NCBI GenBank assembly: GCA_021845945.1
Contig: JAJZRD010000042.1
Location: 1 to 5,437 of the forward strand
From: Chloroflexota bacterium
GTDB lineage: Bacteria > Chloroflexota > UBA6077
Length of the DNA: 5,437 bases
Direction of reading: 5' to 3'
Positions 1-5,247 of the stretch are shown here, one piece after another. The notes below the pieces were generated by a model. It was not told the origin of the DNA, did no database searches, and worked only from the letters and a program-made list of their open reading frames with translations. The position numbers and the translations under genes are program-made. Positions within the stretch are counted from its first letter, which is position 1. Each line of letters opens with the position of its first letter.

Positions 1-654
1 TTGCCGAGCGCGCCGAGCCCGCAGGAGCTGGCGAAGGCCCCCAAGTACGTGGTGAAGGACGGGGATACCCTGCTGTCGATAGCGGATGCCTTCGGGGTGA
101 GGGCTTCGGTGATCCAGGTGGCCAACGGGCTGCTGGACCCCGACAAGCTGAAGATCGGGCAGGAGCTGTCGATCCCCGGCGGCAACGCGCCGGCAGCCCC
201 CACCAGGGCTGCAGCTCCGGCGCCGAAGCCGGCACCTCAGCCCGCGCCCGAGCCGGCTGCGCCCGCTCCTGCCGGCTCCGGTGGGGACCGGATCGCGGCC
301 ATCTCGCAGAAGTACCTGGGCTACCGGTACGTATGGGGCGGCACGTCGCCGAGCGGCGGTTTCGACTGCAGTGGCTTCACCTGGTACGTGTACAAAGAGG
401 CCGGGATCTCCATCCCCAGGTCTCCCCTGGGGAGTCAGTTGGGTGCCGGAGCCAGGGTTAGCCGGGACAAGCTGCTGCCGGGAGACCTCATCTTCTGGGA
501 GAACACCTACACGGTGGGCCTCTCCCACGTGGGGATCTACCTGGGCGGCGGGAGGTTCATCAACGCCGAATCGGAGTCGGTGGGGGTGCAGATCCGCTCC
601 CTGAACGACCCCTTCTGGTCGGCCCGCTTCTACGGGGCCTCGAGGCCCTGGTAG
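1..654 (+). CDS. LysM and NlpC/P60 cell-wall hydrolase, 5' end probably cut by the window
   Basis: This is probably a secreted peptidoglycan endopeptidase. NlpC/P60 domains cleave the stem peptide (typically D-gamma-Glu to diamino acid), and LysM binds glycan. Numbering residues from the TTG at base 1, one LysM domain spans about 15-59 (YVVKDGDTLLSIA, ending KIGQELSIPG). A Pro/Ala-rich linker follows at about 61-92, then the NlpC/P60 domain at about 96-217. The likely catalytic residues are Cys123 in the FDCSG motif and His176 in SHVGIYLG, with Asn188 in the third polar position. The reading frame is already open at base 1 and no signal peptide is visible, so the true start, export signal and perhaps more LysM repeats probably lie upstream. 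The C-terminus is intact, ending at the TAG at 652-654. A terminator follows 16 nt later, which separates it from the cstA unit. The family call is secure; substrate and physiological role are inferred. Confidence 0.93.
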   Translation: MPSAPSPQELAKAPKYVVKDGDTLLSIADAFGVRASVIQVANGLLDPDKLKIGQELSIPGGNAPAAPTRAAAPAPKPAPQPAPEPAAPAPAGSGGDRIAAISQKYLGYRYVWGGTSPSGGFDCSGFTWYVYKEAGISIPRSPLGSQLGAGARVSRDKLLPGDLIFWENTYTVGLSHVGIYLGGGRFINAESESVGVQIRSLNDPFWSARFYGASRPW

Positions 655-670
655 GACTTCTCCAACGGAA

Positions 671-701
671 GGGGCGCTCTCGACGGGGAGCGCCCCTTTT
701 T
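671..701 (+). terminator. Rho-independent terminator after the LysM-NlpC/P60 gene
   Basis: The left arm GGGGCGCTC (671-679) pairs perfectly with GAGCGCCCC (688-696). A T-G wobble (680:687) and a C-G pair (681:686) can extend the stem to 11 bp, leaving a GACG tetraloop. Five T residues (697-701) follow immediately. It begins 16 nt after the TAG of the upstream gene, as expected for an intrinsic terminator. Confidence 0.93.
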
Positions 702-751
702 GCGATCTCCATCGTGCCTTCCCCAGGGGTCCGTGCGACAGGTGGCGCGCG

Positions 752-780
752 TTGACTTTCCCTCCTGGGGGCGATATTAT
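752..780 (+). promoter_or_regulatory. Sigma70-type promoter for the cstA unit
   Basis: The -35 box TTGACT (752-757) and -10 box TATTAT (775-780) are separated by exactly 17 nt. Each differs from consensus at one position, and the -10 lies in a local AT-rich patch within GC-rich DNA. The site sits between the upstream terminator and the cstA start. Transcription is predicted to begin near 786-788, giving a leader of about 130 nt. No operator could be identified. No other site in the window fits as well, so this promoter may drive all four downstream genes. Confidence 0.8.
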
Positions 781-826
781 CTGACCGCTCCTACATCTAT
801 ATCGCTCTGATTCCACTACTATCGAT

Positions 827-851
827 AAGGGAGGTGAGGCTCATGGGGTAG
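827..851 (+). other. Strong ribosome binding site leading into a two-codon ORF in the cstA leader
   Basis: The stretch 827-839 contains GGAGGTGA (830-837), a full match to the 16S anti-SD complement. Five nt after G837 is an ATG (843-845), followed by GGG and then TAG (849-851). It is a well-formed translation start whose product would be Met-Gly. A longer alternative from TTG 854 to the TGA at 896-898 would encode about 14 residues, but its spacing from this site is poor. It may be a regulatory minimal ORF or leader peptide, or the remnant of a disrupted start. The sequence does not decide between these. Confidence 0.4.
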
Positions 852-904
852 GATTGGTCGTGCTGGAGCCGCGGTACTGGGCGTCAGCAGTGATCTGAGG
901 AGTC

Positions 905-911
905 AGGAAGG
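905..911 (+). promoter_or_regulatory. Ribosome binding site of cstA, compatible with two starts
   Basis: AGGAAGG lies 5 nt before GTG 917 and 11 nt before ATG 923. Both codons are in frame, and the choice changes the protein by only two residues. The spacing favours GTG 917; codon preference favours ATG 923. This site is a weaker anti-SD match than the leader site at 830-837. Confidence 0.6.
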
Positions 912-916
912 ATGGT

Positions 917-2689
917 GTGTCTATGAACTCCCTGGTTGCACTGGTTCTGGCCCTGTTGGTGGCTTTCATTGGCTACAGGTACTACGCTCGCTACGTCGAC
1001 CGCAACATCATCAAGTCCGACCCCAAGAAGACGACCCCTGCCAAGATGTATATGGACGGGGTAGACTTCATCCCGGCCAGCAAGAATGTACTGATTGGGT
1101 TTCAGTTCAAGTCCATCGCCGCTACCGGACCGGTGGTGGGGGCGATCACGGCGGCCCAGTGGGGATGGCTGCCGGCGATCCTTTGGCTCTTCTTTGGCGT
1201 ACTCTTCATCGGTTGGCTGCATGACTACTCAGCCGCGATGTTGGGGGTACGCAAGGAGGGGCAAACCTTCAGCGCCCTGTCCTACCGGATGATCTCCCCG
1301 CGGGCGCGCATAATCCTCCTGCTGTTCATGTACTTCTACCTGCTGCTGATTGCCGGTGCTTTCGGCAACCTGGTGGCGGGCCAGCTCACTAACGTAAAGA
1401 TCCCCTTCGGCATCTTCGCCCTGACGGTGCTGGGCGTGCTGGCCGGACAGATGATCTACCGGTGGAAGATCGACATCATGGTGACGACCCTCTTCACCAC
1501 CGTGGCGGCCGTTATCCTCATCTGGGCCGGCTCGACCCCCGTGATCGCGGGCATCTTCCAGGCGCTGCCCAACGATCCCAAAGTGCTGGTGGCGGGCACC
1601 ACTTTGACCACCAGCAAGCTGTTCTGGGCGGTGGCGACCCTGGCCTTCTGCTACCTGGGCGCCGTGCTCCCCATCTGGCGCTTTGCCCAGCCCGTGAACT
1701 TCGTCTCATTCTGGATCGTCGCCCTGGCGATGCTGGCAGGTGCCCTGGGGATCATCATCGGCCATCCCGACTTCACGACTCCTGCCCTGGTGACCTGGGA
1801 CATCGCCCCGGCCAACTCCGGTGCGATGAACCCCCTCTGGCCGATGCTGTTCGTCACCATCGCCTGCGGGGCTGTCTCCGGCTGGCACAGCCTGGTCTCC
1901 AGCTCCGGCACCGCGCGGCAGATCGAGAACGAGCGGGACACCCTGCCGGTGGCCGGCGGATCGATGCTCGCTGAGATGGTGCTGGCGCTCATCGCCCTGG
2001 TCACCGCAGTGGCCACCTACGCCAACTTCGACGAGTACATAAAGGCCTTCACGGCCCCCGCCGGGGTCGGTGGGGTGTTCTCCGTCGGTATGTCGAAGCT
2101 GATGGCCTACATCGGGATCCCAGCCGATGTGGGTGTGGCCTTCGCCGGCGCGGTGTTCGTCATCCTGGCCCTCACCGTGATGCAGCTGGTGATCCGCTTC
2201 ATGAGGGTCGCCACGGCGGAGCTGGCAGGGGACAAGGCTCCGATCCTGAAGAACTTCCACGTGGCCACCATCATCGCCCTGCTGCTCACCCTCTTCCTGG
2301 TGGCGACTGGGACCTTCAACTACCTGTGGCAGCTTTTCGGCGGCAGCAACCAATTGATGGCTGCCCTGGCGTTGATGCTGGTAACCATCTGGCTGATGAG
2401 CGAGGGAAGGAACGCGACCTTCGTCTTCTGGCCGATGGTGTTCATGCTGGTCACCACCGTCGCCGCACTGCTGGTCACCTCCTACAACCTGCTGTGGGCC
2501 AACGTCCTGATGAAGGTGCTGGCCGGCAAGCCGGTGGATCCGGGGATCGCCCTGGGCAACTCCCTGATGGGCGTCATCGGCATCTTCCTGGTGGTCGCCG
2601 GCCTGACCCTGGCCTACGATGGATGGAAGGCCATGCAGGCGCTGAGGACCAAGGGGACCGACCAGCAGCCCTCGGCCGCCCAAGCCTAG
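917..2689 (+). CDS. cstA: CstA-family carbon starvation transporter
   Basis: This is a polytopic inner-membrane transporter of the CstA family. E. coli relatives are CstA (peptide and pyruvate uptake under carbon starvation) and BtsT (pyruvate-proton symport). At 590 residues it is shorter than the roughly 700-residue E. coli proteins. Family-like segments include NVLIGFQFKSIAATGPVVG (57-75) running into AAQWGWLPAILW (79-90), GWHSLVSSSGTARQ (322-335), and WQLFGGSNQLMAALAL (471-486). Hydrophobic segments occur along the whole length (about 4-20, 85-103, 131-154, 164-181, 187-206, 235-254, 263-281, 349-368, 404-426, 448-466, 500-522, 546-567 and others), roughly 13-15 by eye. The C-terminal tail of about 20 residues is polar. 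GTG 917 is the first in-frame start after a stop at 896-898; ATG 923 is equally possible. It is the first gene of the unit. The substrate cannot be read from sequence; pyruvate, peptide or another small carbon compound is possible. Confidence 0.95.
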   Translation: MSMNSLVALVLALLVAFIGYRYYARYVDRNIIKSDPKKTTPAKMYMDGVDFIPASKNVLIGFQFKSIAATGPVVGAITAAQWGWLPAILWLFFGVLFIGWLHDYSAAMLGVRKEGQTFSALSYRMISPRARIILLLFMYFYLLLIAGAFGNLVAGQLTNVKIPFGIFALTVLGVLAGQMIYRWKIDIMVTTLFTTVAAVILIWAGSTPVIAGIFQALPNDPKVLVAGTTLTTSKLFWAVATLAFCYLGAVLPIWRFAQPVNFVSFWIVALAMLAGALGIIIGHPDFTTPALVTWDIAPANSGAMNPLWPMLFVTIACGAVSGWHSLVSSSGTARQIENERDTLPVAGGSMLAEMVLALIALVTAVATYANFDEYIKAFTAPAGVGGVFSVGMSKLMAYIGIPADVGVAFAGAVFVILALTVMQLVIRFMRVATAELAGDKAPILKNFHVATIIALLLTLFLVATGTFNYLWQLFGGSNQLMAALALMLVTIWLMSEGRNATFVFWPMVFMLVTTVAALLVTSYNLLWANVLMKVLAGKPVDPGIALGNSLMGVIGIFLVVAGLTLAYDGWKAMQALRTKGTDQQPSAAQA

Positions 2690-2693
2690 ACGA

Positions 2694-2758
2694 AGTCCTG
2701 AGTGCTGAGTCCTGAGTCCCGAACCGCTTTGGTGGACTCAGGACTCAGGACACAGGGC
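2694..2758. repeat. Tandem heptamer array with its inverted copy, forming a long hairpin
   Basis: Four 7-bp units related to AGTCCTG run in tandem at 2694-2721 (units 1 and 3 identical; units 2 and 4 differ by one base each). The opposite orientation follows at 2734-2754 (GGACTCA twice, then GGACACA). The core arms 2705-2719 and 2734-2748 pair perfectly over 15 bp. Pairing continues outward to 2695:2758 with two mismatches and one wobble. The loop region can form an inner 3-bp stem. No T-tract follows, so it is not a standard terminator; it may attenuate transcription, protect the cstA mRNA, or be a mobile intergenic repeat. Confidence 0.88.
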
Positions 2759-2777
2759 ACGTATCTGTCGTTCAGAT

Positions 2778-2786
2778 GGAGGTGAT
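2778..2786 (+). promoter_or_regulatory. Strong ribosome binding site of the small gene
   Basis: GGAGGTGAT is a full-length match to the anti-SD complement and lies 5 nt before GTG 2792. It makes translation of this short ORF very likely and fixes its start despite the non-ATG codon. Confidence 0.88.
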
Positions 2787-2791
2787 TACCG

Positions 2792-3040
2792 GTGGGCTTC
2801 TTCCAGGGGATCAAGGAGTTCGTCTACGGGATGGCCGCCCACGACATGACCCGCTACGCCCTGAAGACGCGGGCCAGCATGGAGCACCTGTTCATCCTGA
2901 TCACCATGGGTGACCTGTTGGGTGTACCCATCTTGCCGCCCTACTACTCCCTGCGGATCCTTCCCTACGTGGTGCCTCAGGTGGCCACCTGGAAGCGACG
3001 AATGCTGCGCGAGCGCGACATGACCGACGCCATCGCATAG
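2792..3040 (+). CDS. Small partly hydrophobic protein between CstA and the ArsA-like pair
   Basis: This 82-residue protein has no function I can assign with confidence. It opens with an amphipathic stretch (GFFQGIKEFVYGM, 2-14) and a polar, basic region (16-29). A hydrophobic segment follows (about 32-49, LFILITMGDLLGVPILPP) with one buried-type Asp at 41. An aromatic and Pro-containing stretch comes next (51-66), then a charged helix-like tail (WKRRMLRERD, 67-76). There is no signal peptide and no cysteine. It may be membrane-associated or a peripheral subunit. Its position just after cstA recalls E. coli YbdD/YjiX, small proteins encoded downstream of cstA and btsT, but I see no sequence likeness. 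From memory, the centre and tail resemble small proteins named cory-CC-star by NCBI, found beside ArsA-type ATPases; those end in a Cys pair, which is absent here. That link is unverified. The gene is real on account of its ribosome binding site, in-operon position and non-random composition. Confidence 0.85.
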   Translation: MGFFQGIKEFVYGMAAHDMTRYALKTRASMEHLFILITMGDLLGVPILPPYYSLRILPYVVPQVATWKRRMLRERDMTDAIA

Positions 3041-3062
3041 GGCATAGGGCGCTCGTATGCGA
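3035..3062. repeat. Short heptamer tandem repeat with inverted partner at the end of the small gene
   Basis: GCATAGG occurs twice in tandem (3035-3041 and 3042-3048), the first copy overlapping the TAG stop of the small gene. TATGC (3056-3060) is the inverse of GCATA. TCGCATA (3033-3039) and TATGCGA (3056-3062) form a 7-bp inverted repeat. The layout, tandem 7-mers followed by an inverted copy, echoes the repeat after cstA with a different sequence. It is short enough that chance is possible. Confidence 0.45.
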
Positions 3063-3127
3063 CGCGTCTCTACAGCCGTTTCGAATCCCCATCTCGATCG
3101 GGTCTAGGGCGTCCCGAGACTATCATT

Positions 3128-3137
3128 GGGGGTGATT
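3128..3137 (+). promoter_or_regulatory. SD-like sequence at the ambiguous start of ATPase A
   Basis: GGGGGTGATT is one base (an A to G change that can wobble-pair) from the GGAGGTGATT used by the small gene. It overlaps the candidate starts TTG 3126 and GTG 3132 instead of preceding them. The codon at the right distance downstream is ATT 3141, a rare non-canonical start. The layout is close to that before ATPase B, where GGGGGTG is followed by TGAG and then ATG. Confidence 0.5.
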
Positions 3138-4124
3138 GAGATTTCACTCACTGAGATATTCGAGAAGTTCCCCAATCGGCGGTACATCATGTTCGGCGGC
3201 AAGGGTGGGCTAGGGAAGACCACCTTCTCGGCAGCCACCGCCTACTACCTGGCCAAGAAGGGCTTCAAGACCCTGGTGTTCAGCGTCGATCCCCAGGCGA
3301 GCCTCTCGGACATATTCAAGCGAGACATCTTTGGCAAGGGCGCCGTGGAGATCATGCCCAACTTGTACGCCCAGGAGATCGACGCCGACCAGCGGATCAA
3401 GGCCTACCAGCAGGAGATCCGACAGAAGATCCTGGACATGTACGGGTTGGAGCAGGTTCCGGAGGAGATCGAGAACTACATCCAGGCGGCGGCGGCGGAG
3501 CCGGCCATGGAGGAGAGTGCCATCTTCGACGCAGTCGTGGACATCGTGGTCAAGCAGGACTACGACTACTACATCTACGACCTGGTGCCCCTGGGCCACG
3601 CCCTCTACTACCTCTCCATGGCCAGCGTGTACGACGCCTGGATCGACAAGATCACCCACCTAAGGGAGGAGATGGCGGAGTACGATCAGGTGGCCTCCGT
3701 GATGAAGAGAAGCCAGGAGACCGAGGAGGATGCCATCCTGAGGGAGTTGCTGGACATCAAGCAGCGGATCAACAAGTCCAGCGGGATCCTGACCGACAAG
3801 GAGAGGACGGCCTTCTTCTTCGTCCTGGTGCCCGAGGAGATGATTATCCTGGATACCCAGAAGGCGGCCACCCTGTTCGCCAAGTACGACGTGCCCCTCT
3901 CCGGTTACATCGTCAACCGGGTCATCCCCGCGGACCTGGGCGGGGAACAGATCCCCGAGTACCTGAAGAATCGGATCGCGATGCAGAAGGGGTATCTGAC
4001 CAAGATCGATAAGGTCTTTGGCGGAGAGGTGCTGGCCCGAGTGCCGGAGTTGGAGCGGGACGTGACTGGGCTGCCGATGATCGAGCGGCTCTCGAAGATG
4101 ATGTTCGGCGAGGCGGGGGTGTGA
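3132..4124 (+). CDS. ArsA/Get3-like P-loop ATPase A, switch I intact and switch II degenerate
   Basis: This is a cytosolic ATPase of the ArsA/Get3 branch of the SIMIBI P-loop class, 330 residues from GTG 3132. The deviant Walker A is GGKGGLGKTT (22-31), with signature Lys24 and P-loop Lys29. Switch I reads SVDPQASLSD with the catalytic-type Asp at 53. The switch II position, normally DTAPTGHTLRLL, reads DLVPLGHALYYL from Asp150: both Thr are lost and Gly-His kept. VNRVIP (261-266) fits the adenine-contact segment. Charged helical regions (about 85-135 and 170-220) form the alpha-helical subdomain. There are no cysteines, so neither the ArsA metalloid triad nor the Get3 zinc CxxC exists. GTG 3132 is chosen because it gives MIE and exactly 21 residues before the P-loop, as in ATPase B. 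TTG 3126 would add two residues, and ATT 3141 would better fit the SD. It is encoded directly before B with one intervening base. The client is unknown; a role with the neighbouring CstA protein is inferred. Confidence 0.93.
   Translation: MIEISLTEIFEKFPNRRYIMFGGKGGLGKTTFSAATAYYLAKKGFKTLVFSVDPQASLSDIFKRDIFGKGAVEIMPNLYAQEIDADQRIKAYQQEIRQKILDMYGLEQVPEEIENYIQAAAAEPAMEESAIFDAVVDIVVKQDYDYYIYDLVPLGHALYYLSMASVYDAWIDKITHLREEMAEYDQVASVMKRSQETEEDAILRELLDIKQRINKSSGILTDKERTAFFFVLVPEEMIILDTQKAATLFAKYDVPLSGYIVNRVIPADLGGEQIPEYLKNRIAMQKGYLTKIDKVFGGEVLARVPELERDVTGLPMIERLSKMMFGEAGV
4115..4121 (+). promoter_or_regulatory. Ribosome binding site of ATPase B inside the end of ATPase A
   Basis: GGGGGTG overlaps the last codons of ATPase A. 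A's TGA is at 4122-4124 and B's ATG at 4126, so one base separates the cistrons. This is the arrangement expected for translational coupling and for 1:1 synthesis of two subunits. Confidence 0.7.
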
Positions 4125-4125
4125 G

Positions 4126-5100
4126 ATGATCGAGAAGACGACGCTGCAGTTCCTCAAGGAGCACCCCGACCTGAGATTCCTCTTTTTTGGCGGCAAGGGG
4201 GGCGTGGGCAAGACGGTGATGGCCGGGGCGACGGCCCTCTGGTACGCCTCCCAGGGGAAGAAGACCTTGCTGGCCAGCACCAACCCGGTGCACAGTCTGA
4301 GCTCGTTACTGGGGCAGAACGTCTTCGGGACGAAGACGCCGGTGGAGGGGGTGCCGAACCTCTGGGCTTACGAGATCGATACCACGGAGACCATCGAGCG
4401 ATCCAAGAAGGAGATCCGGGACAAGATCTCCTGGTTTCTGAAGTTCGCGGACATCACGGTGAAGGCGGACGAGTTCGTGGAGTCGGCCACCATGAACCCC
4501 TCCTTCGAAGAGAGCGCGATGTTCGAGAACATGATCGACCTGATGTTCCAGGGGGAGTACGAGGTGTACGTCTTCGACACGGCGCCGACGGCCAACGCCC
4601 GAAGGCTGCTGGGGATGAGTTCCGTGTACTCCCTGTGGGTCGGGAAGATGCTGAAATCCCGGGAAGAGGCCCGGTCGCTGCGGGAGCTGCTCTCCTTCAG
4701 GAAGAAGAAGGAGGACGATCCCTTGATGGAGTACCTCCTGGGTTTCAAGGATCGGATGGGCCGCGCAAGGGAGCTGCTCACCGACGCGAGCAAGACCTCC
4801 TTCTTCTTCATCACGCTGCCCGAGGCGCTGCCGATCGCCGTGATCACCCGGTTCATGCACTGGTTCGAGGAGTTCGGCATTCCGGTGGGTGGGGTGCTGG
4901 TGAACATGCTGATCGACAAGAACGCTGCGGGGGAGAACCCGCCGGAGTTCGTGCGGAACCGGATGGCGATGCAGGCCGAGCACATGGAGACCATCTGGAA
5001 GAGCTTCGACGGGACCGTGAGGACTATCGTGCCGCTCTTCGAGACGGAGGTGCGGGGCCCCAAGATGCTGAAGCGGGTCGCCGACATAGTGTTCGCCTGA
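4126..5100 (+). CDS. ArsA/Get3-like P-loop ATPase B, switch II intact and switch I Asp replaced by Asn
   Basis: This 324-residue paralog of the preceding protein aligns along its whole length. Walker A is GGKGGVGKTV (22-31), keeping Lys24, Lys29 and Mg-site Thr30. Switch I reads STNPVHSLSS: Asn53 (AAC at 4282-4284) occupies the position of the Asp that activates water in this family (Asp57 of yeast Get3, where Asp to Asn blocks hydrolysis). Switch II reads DTAPTANARRLL from Asp151, keeping the DTAPT core but replacing Gly-His with Ala-Asn. GGVLVNMLID (255-264) matches the adenine-contact region. Cysteine is absent, ruling out ArsA-type arsenite binding and Get3-type zinc. It is expected to bind ATP but hydrolyse it poorly, and to pair with ATPase A. 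Two paralogs side by side recall the two fused halves of ArsA (A1 and A2), here as separate chains. The start is clear: ATG 4126 with an SD 4 nt upstream. The family is confident; the heterodimer and client are inferred. Confidence 0.94.
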   Translation: MIEKTTLQFLKEHPDLRFLFFGGKGGVGKTVMAGATALWYASQGKKTLLASTNPVHSLSSLLGQNVFGTKTPVEGVPNLWAYEIDTTETIERSKKEIRDKISWFLKFADITVKADEFVESATMNPSFEESAMFENMIDLMFQGEYEVYVFDTAPTANARRLLGMSSVYSLWVGKMLKSREEARSLRELLSFRKKKEDDPLMEYLLGFKDRMGRARELLTDASKTSFFFITLPEALPIAVITRFMHWFEEFGIPVGGVLVNMLIDKNAAGENPPEFVRNRMAMQAEHMETIWKSFDGTVRTIVPLFETEVRGPKMLKRVADIVFA

Positions 5101-5116
5101 GAGGCTCCCTGGGGTC

Positions 5117-5146
5117 GCGTGGCGCAAGCCCCCGCTTGCGCCACGC
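5117..5146. repeat. Perfect 13-bp inverted repeat with CCCC loop
   Basis: GCGTGGCGCAAGC (5117-5129) is exactly complementary to GCTTGCGCCACGC (5134-5146) around a four-base C loop. It starts 17 nt after the stop of ATPase B. There is no T-tract, so alone it is not an intrinsic terminator. It may stabilise the 3' end of the operon mRNA, act with the next hairpin, or be a REP-like repeat. Confidence 0.85.
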
Positions 5147-5159
5147 TGCCGGTGAACCC

Positions 5160-5202
5160 GCGGGGTGCGAGACCGACATCGGTCCCGCACCCCGCTTCCT
5201 TT
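5160..5202 (+). terminator. Probable operon terminator after ATPase B
   Basis: Left arm 5160-5169 pairs with 5186-5195 over 10 bp (GCGGGGTGCG with CGCACCCCGC). After one A-C mismatch (5170:5185), five more pairs follow (5171-5175 with 5180-5184), closing on an ACAT loop. TTCCTTT (5196-5202) follows. The T-tract is interrupted, so termination may be less than complete, but position and stem strength fit the end of the cstA unit. Confidence 0.7.
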
Positions 5203-5247
5203 GAGGCACGTGGCTTGCAGCGGCTCTCCTGGGAGGTCGCGGCTACC

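Noticed and set aside
860..890. T-box-like or other riboswitch in the cstA leader (GC-rich GCCGCGGTACTGG stretch)
   Set aside because: It only faintly recalls the T-box core and lacks the expected order of bases. No specifier stem or known aptamer motif could be seen.
1706..2683. Long minus-strand open frame (325 codons) opposite cstA
   Set aside because: Its product is rich in Gly, His, Gln and Asp with no domain pattern, as expected for the antisense of a GC-rich membrane-protein gene. The + strand has a clear CstA family match here.
3041..3131. Internal promoter for the ATPase genes, with TATCAT at 3121-3126 as a -10
   Set aside because: No -35 stands at the right distance, and transcription would begin inside or after the candidate start codons.
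3210..3659. Minus-strand frame opposite ATPase A
   Set aside because: It is rich in Val, Leu, Asp and Gly without motifs; the ATPase on the + strand explains the sequence.
3132..5100. Arsenical pump-driving ATPase (arsA) as the function
   Set aside because: There are no cysteines in either protein, the switch motifs are altered and no ars genes lie nearby. Only the fold family is supported.
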